In this document: positions 1 through 6,884 of the stretch, in pieces
Layout of the letters: every line of letters starts with the position of its first letter
Numbering within the stretch: position 1 is the stretch's first letter
Assembly: GCA_030632925.1 (NCBI GenBank)
Contig: DAOVTU010000114.1
Span: 1 to 7,836 of the forward strand
Reading direction: 5' to 3'
Length of the DNA: 7,836 bases
Origin: Candidatus Krumholzibacteriia bacterium
GTDB lineage: Bacteria > Krumholzibacteriota > Krumholzibacteriia > LZORAL124-64-63
Notes under the pieces: generated by a model
What the model was told of the DNA's origin: nothing
Database searches by the model: none
What the model saw: the letters and a program-made list of their open reading frames with translations, nothing else
Position numbers and translations under genes: made by a program

Positions 1-1982
1 TTCTTGCAGATCTGGTACACCATCGCTTCGTACACTTCGCAGGCTTCGGGTTCGCCCGCCTTCACCCGCTGCTCCACTTCGCGGAAATCGGCGGTGCCCA
101 AAAGATCGATCAGGCCACCCTTGCCCTTGTTCAACTTCAGCAATTCTTCCAGGGTGTACTGCCCGCTGAAACACAGCCGGATCAAATCTCCGGTGGGGAT
201 CGAACCGCTGCGCTGGGGGCTGAAGGGGCCTTCGCCATCGAGGCCATTGTTCACATCGATGTAGCGCCCCTTGGCGTGGGCGCCCACAGTGATGCCGCCG
301 CCCATGTGGCACACGATCACGTTCAGGTAGCGGTAAAACGTCTCGTGTTCTTCGGCATAGCGCCGGGCCGTCGAAATCTGGTTCAACGCATGGCTGATCA
401 CCTTGCGCCGGATGGCCTTCATGCCCGTGACCCGCACCCGGTCCGGTGCCTCGTCCACCACCACCGGGTCGACAATGAAGGCGGGCTTGTCCGAGCCTTC
501 GACCAGTTCGCCGGCAATCAGCGCGCCCAGGTTCGAAGCGTGGTCGCTGCCGGTGCCCCCCAAAAGATCGTCGCGCATGCGCTGGTTCACCGAATATGCA
601 CCGTGTTTAATGGGCGCCAAAAGCCCCCCGCGGCCGCTGATGGCGTCCAGGTCCTCCACCTTGATCCCGTGGCTGCCGAGGGTCTTGAGAATGACATCCT
701 TGCGCATGGCGTACTGCTCGACAATGCGTTTGCCCTCATACGGATCCAACTCGGCCGCCGAGTGCTGGATTTCCTCGCTGAAGCTTTCCTGCTCCCCTTC
801 GTAAACCGCAATTTTTGTGGAAGTCGAACCGGGGTTGATGGCCAAAATACGATGCCGCGGAAAGAACGTGTCCTTCGGCGTGCGCGACCAGTGGCCGAAG
901 CGGTGCATGCGCAACACGCTGGCCTTGACCCCCAGGGCCGCATCTTCAGCTGTCGAATCCATGGGCAAGTCGACGCCCTGGAACCGCAACCCGAACATCA
1001 CCGAGAATTTGCGGGCCTCCGGATAACGCGTGGCATACAGGTGAAACAGCAGGTTGCCCGTATCCAGATTCGGCACAATCAATACGTTGGTGCCGCCGTC
1101 AAACCCGGACTCCTGGCCGCGCCGGTACAAGTGCGCCGAACGCCGCGACAGGGCCACCGAAATTTTCACTTCGCCTTCGATATGGATCGATTTGTAGCGC
1201 TCACCCAGCCGGATGCGGTCCGCCAGAATATCCGGCACCAACTGGCTGGCCTTGCGCACCAGTTCCGGGCTCGGGCCTTCGTCCGATCCCTTGTTCGAAT
1301 AGGAAACCATGGCCCCGTTGATCACCGGCAGCACCTCGGGCGGGAACAAATCCCGCGCCACGGCGCAGGTACCAACCGCAATGTTGGCCAAAACTTCCGG
1401 ATCCATACTCGCGTTGCTGCCCACGTCGCCCACGACCAGAATGTTGTGGGGGAAAATGTCATCCGGATGGCTGTCCGGCAGCACGATCACGCCGGCCTCA
1501 CACACGACTTCCTGCTTGGCCAGGATCCTGGTCATGGGCCGGAAATAATCGCGGGGCTCGTGGGTGATGCCGCCGACGACCATGTCGGCGTGGCCCTGCC
1601 TGACGGCCATGATGCCGAAGCGGCAGGTCTGTCGCAGCAGTTCCCGGGCAGAGTCCAGATCGCTGGTGCGGCTGAGAACCTTCGGCAGGTCGACACAGGC
1701 CTGGGCAAACTCTTCGAGCAGGTCCGTGCGCTCGGCCGGATCCACAAACGCGCTCTCGCTCAGGGCGAATTCGACCCGCGTCGAGTCCATATGACCCAAC
1801 TCGCGGTGGATGACATCCTTGACCGCTTCTTCACTGGCCAGAAACACCGGCCGGATGAACCGCGGCAAATAGCAAGCCGCTTCGATGATGCGCGGATCGG
1901 TGGGTTCGGTGAACACCACGGCCGGCTTGTTTTTCATCACCGCAAGGATCTGTTTGTCCAGTGATGCCTCGATATCGTACAT
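1..1982 (-). CDS. PTA/PTB-like domain fused to butyrate kinase (C-terminus beyond left edge)
   Basis: One uninterrupted frame of 660 codons runs from the ATG at 1982-1980 off the left edge. Residues 1 to about 360 have the phosphate acetyl/butyryltransferase fold: FGIMAVRQGHADMVVGG (122-138), a retained Arg in the FRP of 147-149, AMVSYSNKGS (224-233) and VLIVPNLDTGN (300-310). After a linker of about 18 residues, a butyrate kinase-type acetokinase domain begins at 379: NPGSTSTK (383-390), GRGGLLAPI (450-458), HASNLG (481-486), CHMGGGITVGAH (558-569) and DGEGPFSPQRSG (582-593). The kinase family (ASKHA fold, usually about 355 residues) makes carboxylate plus ATP from acyl phosphate plus ADP, or the reverse. 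About 282 kinase residues are visible, so some 75 should lie outside. The two halves would catalyse successive steps, acyl-CoA to acyl-phosphate to acid, in the cytoplasm. However, the Ser-Arg pair expected near 340 in active phosphotransacylases is not seen. The acyl chain used (butyrate, propionate, branched) cannot be told. The start is backed by GGAGGAA ending four bases upstream. Confidence 0.93.
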   Translation of the reverse strand, partial: MYDIEASLDKQILAVMKNKPAVVFTEPTDPRIIEAACYLPRFIRPVFLASEEAVKDVIHRELGHMDSTRVEFALSESAFVDPAERTDLLEEFAQACVDLPKVLSRTSDLDSARELLRQTCRFGIMAVRQGHADMVVGGITHEPRDYFRPMTRILAKQEVVCEAGVIVLPDSHPDDIFPHNILVVGDVGSNASMDPEVLANIAVGTCAVARDLFPPEVLPVINGAMVSYSNKGSDEGPSPELVRKASQLVPDILADRIRLGERYKSIHIEGEVKISVALSRRSAHLYRRGQESGFDGGTNVLIVPNLDTGNLLFHLYATRYPEARKFSVMFGLRFQGVDLPMDSTAEDAALGVKASVLRMHRFGHWSRTPKDTFFPRHRILAINPGSTSTKIAVYEGEQESFSEEIQHSAAELDPYEGKRIVEQYAMRKDVILKTLGSHGIKVEDLDAISGRGGLLAPIKHGAYSVNQRMRDDLLGGTGSDHASNLGALIAGELVEGSDKPAFIVDPVVVDEAPDRVRVTGMKAIRRKVISHALNQISTARRYAEEHETFYRYLNVIVCHMGGGITVGAHAKGRYIDVNNGLDGEGPFSPQRSGSIPTGDLIRLCFSGQYTLEELLKLNKGKGGLIDLLGTADFREVEQRVKAGEPEACEVYEAMVYQICK

Positions 1983-2082
1983 TGGGTTCCTCCGGTGGCG
2001 GTGAGCCAGTCGGCGAGCAGGAAATTCGTGATTTATTTAACACCAACTTGGTCACTTTAAGTGGCTTTGGCAAGGGTCCGGC
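1983..2082. promoter_or_regulatory. Divergent intergenic region with two abutting palindromes
   Basis: These 100 bases separate the fusion gene (leftward) from the YkuD gene (rightward), so both promoters should be here. The centre (about 2025-2062) is much richer in A and T than the surrounding genes. Two palindromes, each with 5-bp arms and a 1-base centre, sit end to end: ACCAACTTGGT at 2042-2052 and CACTTTAAGTG at 2053-2063. They could be binding sites for a dimeric regulator of either gene, but no known regulator is recognised. No convincing -35/-10 pair with standard spacing was found on either strand. The YkuD gene has only a weak ribosome site, AAGGG, about six bases before its ATG. 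Confidence 0.4.
1987..1993 (-). promoter_or_regulatory. Strong Shine-Dalgarno of the acyl kinase fusion gene
   Basis: Read on the minus strand, GGAGGAA lies four bases before the ATG at 1982-1980; the GGAGG core is six bases away. It fixes the start of the fusion protein ahead of the PTA-like domain. The butyrate kinase half has no comparable site in front of it, which supports translation as a single polypeptide. Confidence 0.85.
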
Positions 2083-2646
2083 ATGAGCTTTCACAAAAAC
2101 ACGGGGCCCGATCCCAAGCTGGACCAGCTGATTGCCCAAGCTGTTGAAACTTTGGGATTTAAGCACGAGCCAGACGACTTCAAATGGCTTCTGGTGGACG
2201 TCCACGAACAACGTGTCGTGCTGGTCCATGGCCGCGCGCCCCAGGGCAGTTGGCCCGTCTCCACGGCGGTCGCCGGCATGGACAACCGGCAGGACAGCGG
2301 CGGCACTCCCCCGGGGGCCCACCGCATTGCCCGCAAGATCGGCGCGGATAGCCCCAGCGGCACCGTCTTCGAAAGCCGGAAACCCACCGGCAAGATCTGG
2401 CAACCCGGACACGACACTGAAGCGGACCTCATCCTGACCCGCATCCTGACTCTGATCGGGTGCGAACCCGGCCTCAACCAGGGACCTGGCATCGACAGCC
2501 ACGAGCGCTACATCTACCTGCACGGCACCAACCACGAAGCACAGCTGGGCGAACCCGTTTCCCACGGCTGCGTGCGCTTGGCCAATGCCGATATCTGCGA
2601 ACTCTTCGACCAGGTCGAGGAAGGGGATTCCGTTGTCATCATCTGA
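2083..2646 (+). CDS. Cytoplasmic YkuD-fold L,D-carboxypeptidase/transpeptidase
   Basis: The 187-residue protein is essentially one YkuD (L,D-transpeptidase catalytic) domain. Visible motifs are TPPGAHRI (75-82), YLHGTN with His147, and SHGCVRL (160-166), where Cys163 is the expected nucleophile with His161 and Arg165 beside it. YkuD enzymes attack the bond after the third residue (usually meso-diaminopimelate) of peptidoglycan stem peptides. The N-terminus (MSFHKNTGPDPKLDQL) is hydrophilic, with no signal peptide, lipobox or membrane segment, and there is no LysM or binding domain. That points to the cytoplasm, where a periplasmic cross-linking role is unlikely. Cytosolic YkuD proteins acting as L,D-carboxypeptidases in muropeptide recycling are known (ElsL of Acinetobacter baumannii). 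The gene overlaps the start of a Mur ligase gene, so removal of the terminal D-Ala from recycled tetrapeptide is the most likely job. The carboxypeptidase assignment is inference; the fold is well supported. The start is the first ATG in frame after the intergenic region and has a weak ribosome site. Confidence 0.9.
   Translation: MSFHKNTGPDPKLDQLIAQAVETLGFKHEPDDFKWLLVDVHEQRVVLVHGRAPQGSWPVSTAVAGMDNRQDSGGTPPGAHRIARKIGADSPSGTVFESRKPTGKIWQPGHDTEADLILTRILTLIGCEPGLNQGPGIDSHERYIYLHGTNHEAQLGEPVSHGCVRLANADICELFDQVEEGDSVVII
2617..2626 (+). promoter_or_regulatory. Shine-Dalgarno inside the YkuD gene that selects a TTG start
   Basis: GAGGAAGGGG lies within the last codons of the YkuD gene and ends six bases before the TTG at 2633. 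It is the best ribosome site near the Mur ligase start. The upstream in-frame ATG at 2585 would add 16 residues of no Mur ligase character, and the later TTG at 2651 has no such site. The arrangement suggests translational coupling between the two genes. Confidence 0.65.
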
Positions 2647-4069
2647 TCAGTTGCCGAAAATCGGCGCCGGCGCCTGGCTGCACTTTGCCGGTGTGGCCGG
2701 CAGTGGCATGAGCGCCCTGGCCCAGTACCACGCCCAACAGGGCGGCCTGACCACCGGCAGTGACCGCGCCTTCGACCAGGGCGAGCGGCCTGAAATCCGC
2801 AAATGCCTGGAGGCCCTGGGCGTAAAATTGATGCCCCAGGACGGTTCCTTCCTGCAGCTCAGTGAAGGCCCCTTTGCCGGGCGCAAACCCGATGCCGTGG
2901 TCGTCAGCACCGCCGTCGAGGACAAAGTGCCCGACGTGAAGGCGGCCAAGGGCGGCGGCGTGGCCATCCTGCACCGCAGCGAACTGCTGGCCCGCTACGT
3001 GGCCACCCACCGCACCATTGCCATCAGCGGCACCAGCGGCAAGTCCACTGTTACGGCCATGGTTTTTGCCATTCTGCAGGCCGCCGGCAAAGGGCCGGGC
3101 CTGCTCACCGGTGGCGCCCTGGCCTCACTGGTGGCCGATGGACACCTGGGCAACGCCTGGGGTCCCACCGACCAGGCCGACGGTCCGCCCTGGTTGGTCA
3201 TCGAGGCTGACGAAAGCGACGGCAGCCTGGTCCGCTACCATCCCTGGGCCGGCGTGGTGCTCAATCTCGGCCTGGACCACAAAACGCCCGCCGAAATCAT
3301 GGCCATGTTCACCACTTTCCAGGGCAACGTCAAAGGCCCACTGGTGGTGGCCGATGAAGAGAATCTGGCGTCATTGCACAACGGAAGTTTGCTGTTCGGG
3401 CAGGGGCCCGGCGCAGGCACCAGGGCCCTTGACGTGAAACTGCTACCAACCGGATCGACCTTTGCCATCGATGGAGCCGAATTTCAACTGCAGGTACCCG
3501 GCGCCTACAACGTGCTGAACGCCACCGCTGCGGTAGCCGTGTGTGTCGCCGCCGGCGTCCCGGCCCAGGTGGCCACTGCGCCTCTGGCCGAATTCACCGG
3601 CGTGGCGCGCCGCTTCCAAAGCATGGGCAGCCAAAACGGCATCGAGGTCATTGACGATTTTGCCCACAACCCGGACAAGATCGCCGCCGCCCTGGCCGCC
3701 GCCCGCACCCGCACCGAGGGGCGCATCCTGGCGGTATTCCAACCCCACGGCTACGGACCCACGCGCTTTTTGCGTGAGGCCCTGGTCGAAACCTTTGCCA
3801 CTTCATTGCGAACCGATGATGTGCTGTGGATGCCGGAGATTTTCTTCGCGGGTGGGACCGTGACGCGGGATATTTCAGCGGGAGATTTGATTCGGGAAAT
3901 CAACCAGCGCGGGCGAGACGCGCGGTTCATCGAAAAGCGGGCTGACATCCCGGCCGCCATTGCCACCGAGGCCAAAGCCACCGACCTGGTGCTGGTGATG
4001 GGTGCCCGCGACCCATCACTGACCGATTTTTGCCGGGCCATTCTGGCCGCCCTCAGCCAGGACGACTGA
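2633..4069 (+). CDS. MurC/Mpl-like Mur ligase, probably peptidoglycan recycling
   Basis: Taken from the TTG at 2633, the protein has 478 residues and the three-domain Mur ligase layout. The N-terminal nucleotide-binding loop is GVAGSGM (20-26). The ATP-binding loop is GTSGKST (133-139, Lys137), followed by EADESDGS (191-198) and NLGLDH (211-216, His216). The C-terminal domain has GVARRFQ (323-329), DDFAHNP (341-347) and FQPHGYGPTR (369-378). MurC joins L-Ala to UDP-MurNAc; Mpl joins the recycled tripeptide L-Ala-gamma-D-Glu-meso-Dap to it. EADESDGS and FQPH are MurC-like, while DDFAHxP is Mpl-like. GTSGKST replaces the usual GTHGKTT, and NLGLDH is unlike either standard form. The coding region overlaps the YkuD gene by 14 bases, favouring a shared transcript and pathway. 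A recycling ligase is the best reading; a divergent MurC or an uncharacterised Mur ligase with another acceptor is possible. The family is secure, the substrate is not. Confidence 0.87.
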   Translation: MSSSDQLPKIGAGAWLHFAGVAGSGMSALAQYHAQQGGLTTGSDRAFDQGERPEIRKCLEALGVKLMPQDGSFLQLSEGPFAGRKPDAVVVSTAVEDKVPDVKAAKGGGVAILHRSELLARYVATHRTIAISGTSGKSTVTAMVFAILQAAGKGPGLLTGGALASLVADGHLGNAWGPTDQADGPPWLVIEADESDGSLVRYHPWAGVVLNLGLDHKTPAEIMAMFTTFQGNVKGPLVVADEENLASLHNGSLLFGQGPGAGTRALDVKLLPTGSTFAIDGAEFQLQVPGAYNVLNATAAVAVCVAAGVPAQVATAPLAEFTGVARRFQSMGSQNGIEVIDDFAHNPDKIAAALAAARTRTEGRILAVFQPHGYGPTRFLREALVETFATSLRTDDVLWMPEIFFAGGTVTRDISAGDLIREINQRGRDARFIEKRADIPAAIATEAKATDLVLVMGARDPSLTDFCRAILAALSQDD

Positions 4070-4075
4070 AGCTAT

Positions 4076-4453
4076 CTAGGCCACCTGCGGTGTCAACAAC
4101 TCGGCCACCACTTCCAGCAACTTCTGCCGGTCGACCGGTTTGCTGAAGGTATTGGCTACGCCAAAACGGCGCGCCCACTTCAGGTAGTCTTCGGGATTGA
4201 TCCGGCCACCGCCCGAAATCGCGATGATCTTCACCGCAGCGTCGATGCCCTTCAACTCCATGATCAACTCGATGCCCTCTTTTTCGGGCATCACGATGTC
4301 GGTGATCACCAGATCGATCGTGCCGGCACGATAGGCCTTCAACGCCTGCACTCCATCGCCGGCCTCGACCACCTCGTAGTCCTCGCGTTCAAGCGTGATC
4401 CGCAACATGTCCCGGATCTGCTGGTCATCGTCCACAATCAAAATCTTGCTCAT
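4076..4453 (-). CDS. Single-domain response regulator (CheY-like receiver)
   Basis: This 125-residue protein is a receiver domain and nothing else. The acidic pocket is Asp8-Asp9-Asp10, the phosphorylation site is Asp52 (in VITDIVMP), the switch Ser is Ser80 (in IAISGGG), and the conserved Lys is Lys105 (in FSKP). There is no DNA-binding or enzymatic output domain, so it must act through protein contacts or as a phosphate relay or sink. It lies 13 bases downstream of the hybrid histidine kinase gene. Its ribosome site AGAGGAGA (4468-4461 on the minus strand) overlaps the kinase stop codon, so the two are almost certainly co-transcribed and the kinase is the likely partner. Its stop codon faces that of the Mur ligase gene across six bases. 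Confidence 0.95.
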   Translation of the reverse strand: MSKILIVDDDQQIRDMLRITLEREDYEVVEAGDGVQALKAYRAGTIDLVITDIVMPEKEGIELIMELKGIDAAVKIIAISGGGRINPEDYLKWARRFGVANTFSKPVDRQKLLEVVAELLTPQVA

Positions 4454-4466
4454 GCGCTCGTCTCCT

Positions 4467-6884
4467 CTAGACAGCCGTCGTTTGGTTGGTCAATTCCTCG
4501 AGAACCTTGCCCAGGTCCGCCATGCTGATGGGCTTGGGCAAATAGTACCGGATGCCCGCCGCGCGGGCCTGTTCGTGAATCATTTCGTCGCTGTGCCCAG
4601 TAGTCAGGACCATGGGCAGGTCCGGCCGGATGGCCAGCATCTGGGTGGCCAGCTCGTAGCCCGTGATGTTGGGCATCGACTGATCGGTGACCACCACATC
4701 ATATTGGTCGGGGTTGGCTCTAAAGACTTCCAGAGCCTCAACGCCATCGGCAAACCCGGTCACTTCATATCCGAAGCGCTCCATCGCTTTCTGCAGCACC
4801 TTCAGCACCATGGATTCGTCATCGATCACCATGACGTGACCGTGGCCCACTCTTGATTTTTTTTCGACCTGTCCCGGCACCGCCGGCGTCCGTTCACCAG
4901 CGGCGTGGACCGGCAGGTGGATCGTGAATTCCGAGCCCACTCCGGACTCGCTCGCCACCGAAACGTGCCCTCCATGGGCCGTGATGATGCCGTGCACCGT
5001 GGCCAGGCCCAGTCCGGTGCCTTCGTTGCTTTTACGCGTGGTGAAATACGGTTCACAAATGCGTTCCATCACTACCGGATCAATGCCGTGACCGGTGTCC
5101 GATACCCGAATCCGGGCCCAGGTTCCCGGTTGCAGGCGGCCAACAGCGCTGGCCCGTTTCCGGTCCAGTTCGACGACTTCCACGGCAACGCGCAACAACC
5201 CGCCCTCACCCCGCATAGCATACTGGGCATTGGCGCAGAGGTTCAGCAACACCTGATGGATCTGGTTGGTATCCACTTCGATAAGGCCCGCGGCGCTGCT
5301 CAGATCAGTCTCGATCCGGATGGTCGCCGGCAGAGTCGCCCGCACCAATTCCAGTCCCCGATCAAACACGTCCGTCACCGCAACCAGTTCCCTGAGGCCA
5401 TCGGTGCGGCGCCCGAAGGTGAGCATCTTGGCCACCAGGCTGGCGGCACGATTACCGGCCTTGGTGATTTCCTCCAGGGGTGAGTGGGCCGGATGGCCAA
5501 CCGGAATGTCATCCAGGGCCAGGTCGGCATAGCCCAACAGAGCGTACAGGATGTTGTTGAAGTCGTGGGCGATGCCACCTGCCAGAGTGCCGACCGCTTC
5601 CATTTTTTGGGCTTCGTGCAGGCGCTCTTCCATGCCGACCTCTCGGGTCACATCCCGCTTGGCCGCCACAAAGTGGGTGATCTCACCACTCTCATCCAGA
5701 ACCGGACTGATAGTCGTGTCTTCGGTAAACAGTTCGCCATTTTTGCGCCGGTTGACGAGGCGCCCGGACCAGATTTCGCCGCTGTTCAATGTCTGCCACA
5801 TGTCACTGTAAAATTCTTCACTGTGATGCCCGCTCTTGAGAACCCGCGGATTCACACCGAGCGCCTGCCGCCGAGAGTACCCCGTCATTGCGCAGAAGGC
5901 CGGATTCACATATTGGATAATTCCCTTGGCGTCTGTGATGACAATGGAATCGGCGACGTGGTTGATGGCCGTCACCAGGCGCTGGTTCTCCTTGGTCAGG
6001 ATCTGATGGGAGGTCATGTCCCGGCAGACGACGATGTCCACGGGCGAACCGTCCCAGGAACCTTTGTCGAAGCGCACTTCGATCGGCGTGCGGGCACCGC
6101 TGCCATCGATCATGGTGGTCTGCAGGGGCAGCGCGTCGGTTGGTTGCTCCGCCAGCATTTCCACGCCGGCCACCGCTTTGCACAACCGGTCAAACCCCGG
6201 TAAGGTCAGTTCAATATTCGAGTCCAGCAGATTGACCCAACTGGCTTGCGGGCCACCGGCGGCGGCGTGGTTGTGATACAGCACGGTCCCGTCGGCACCG
6301 ACGATGAACATGCGGTCCGCAAAACTGTCGAGCGTCACCGAAAGGTTTTGGCTGACGGTGCGGTAATGGGTTTCGGCCCGGATACCGGTCACCAGACTGC
6401 CGATGGCGTTGGCCAGGGTCCGCAGCACCCACAGGCAATTGCTGTTCACACACTCGCTGGTGCGCCGCCCGGCCCCCAGTGCCCCGACGACCTGGCCCTG
6501 GCTGATCACCGGCAATACCGCCACCTGTTTCCAGCCAAACTGGCGAATCGCCGCGGCCTTTTCGGGCCACAGGTCTTCCCAGTTGCCCACCGATTCTTCC
6601 TCGTCCAGCAGGCGCCGACCCACAGGTGCATCAGTCGGGAAAACATCCAGTTCCAAAGTCAGTTCGTCGCACAGGCCCGCCGTAGCCTCGAGAACAAATT
6701 CGCCGTCATCGTCACGACGGAACCAGGTCCAAACGCCGTCCACACCAGGCATGGACCCCGCCAATTCGACAGCATCGGCCAGGCCCGCGAGGGGGTCCAC
6801 GGCGTCGGCCAAAATCCGGCTCAACTCATGTTGAAGCTTGAGGATCTGGTCCAAGTCCATTTCAATGCCAGTACGGTCTTTCAT
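4467..6884 (-). CDS. Soluble GAF-PAS-PAS hybrid histidine kinase with C-terminal receiver
   Basis: The protein has 805 residues and no membrane segment or signal peptide, so it should sense a cytoplasmic cue. Domains in order: a GAF-like region (about 10-170), a weak PAS-like domain (about 183-295), a clear PAS domain (about 302-415, with YVNPAFCAMTGYS and a PAC-type end before RDVTRE), a dimerisation/phosphoacceptor domain with His440 in GGIAHDFNNIL, an HATPase domain with N box (NLCANAQ, 548-554), G1 (DTGHGI, 596-601) and G2 (GTGLGLATVHG, 622-632), and a receiver domain (about 683-797) with Asp688-Asp689, phospho-Asp734 and Lys784. The HDFNN/LGL style is that of PAS-linked hybrid kinases also found in NtrB-like sensors. 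No cofactor-binding residue in GAF or PAS could be named. It is followed by a stand-alone receiver gene, so phosphate may pass to two receivers. The ATG at 6884 has AGGA only two bases before it; the ATG for Met9 at 6860 is an alternative start. Confidence 0.95.
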   Translation of the reverse strand: MKDRTGIEMDLDQILKLQHELSRILADAVDPLAGLADAVELAGSMPGVDGVWTWFRRDDDGEFVLEATAGLCDELTLELDVFPTDAPVGRRLLDEEESVGNWEDLWPEKAAAIRQFGWKQVAVLPVISQGQVVGALGAGRRTSECVNSNCLWVLRTLANAIGSLVTGIRAETHYRTVSQNLSVTLDSFADRMFIVGADGTVLYHNHAAAGGPQASWVNLLDSNIELTLPGFDRLCKAVAGVEMLAEQPTDALPLQTTMIDGSGARTPIEVRFDKGSWDGSPVDIVVCRDMTSHQILTKENQRLVTAINHVADSIVITDAKGIIQYVNPAFCAMTGYSRRQALGVNPRVLKSGHHSEEFYSDMWQTLNSGEIWSGRLVNRRKNGELFTEDTTISPVLDESGEITHFVAAKRDVTREVGMEERLHEAQKMEAVGTLAGGIAHDFNNILYALLGYADLALDDIPVGHPAHSPLEEITKAGNRAASLVAKMLTFGRRTDGLRELVAVTDVFDRGLELVRATLPATIRIETDLSSAAGLIEVDTNQIHQVLLNLCANAQYAMRGEGGLLRVAVEVVELDRKRASAVGRLQPGTWARIRVSDTGHGIDPVVMERICEPYFTTRKSNEGTGLGLATVHGIITAHGGHVSVASESGVGSEFTIHLPVHAAGERTPAVPGQVEKKSRVGHGHVMVIDDESMVLKVLQKAMERFGYEVTGFADGVEALEVFRANPDQYDVVVTDQSMPNITGYELATQMLAIRPDLPMVLTTGHSDEMIHEQARAAGIRYYLPKPISMADLGKVLEELTNQTTAV

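Noticed and set aside
849..902. The possibility that the butyrate kinase half is a separate gene starting at the linker
   Set aside because: The frame is continuous and no ATG/GTG/TTG with a ribosome site stands at the head of the kinase domain (ILAINPG directly follows coding sequence for FFPRHR).
276..1964. A 562-codon open frame on the plus strand, antisense to the acyl kinase fusion gene
   Set aside because: It is rich in His, Arg, Gln and Val without recognisable motifs, which is the typical reflection of a GC-biased coding strand. The opposite strand encodes clear PTA-like and butyrate kinase motifs over the same stretch.
1831..2565. A 244-codon minus-strand frame spanning the start of the fusion gene, the intergenic region and most of the YkuD gene
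   Set aside because: It is out of frame with the fusion gene, crosses its ribosome site, and has no family resemblance. The YkuD catalytic motifs are encoded on the plus strand.
2585..2632. An earlier ATG start for the Mur ligase, adding 16 residues
   Set aside because: The extra residues (Ser/Arg-rich) are just the YkuD C-terminal codons read in another frame. The better ribosome site, GAGGAAGGGG, points to the TTG at 2633.
4454..4466. A possible separate promoter for the response regulator between it and the kinase
   Set aside because: Only 13 bases lie between the genes and they are filled by the ribosome site. Co-transcription is the simpler reading.
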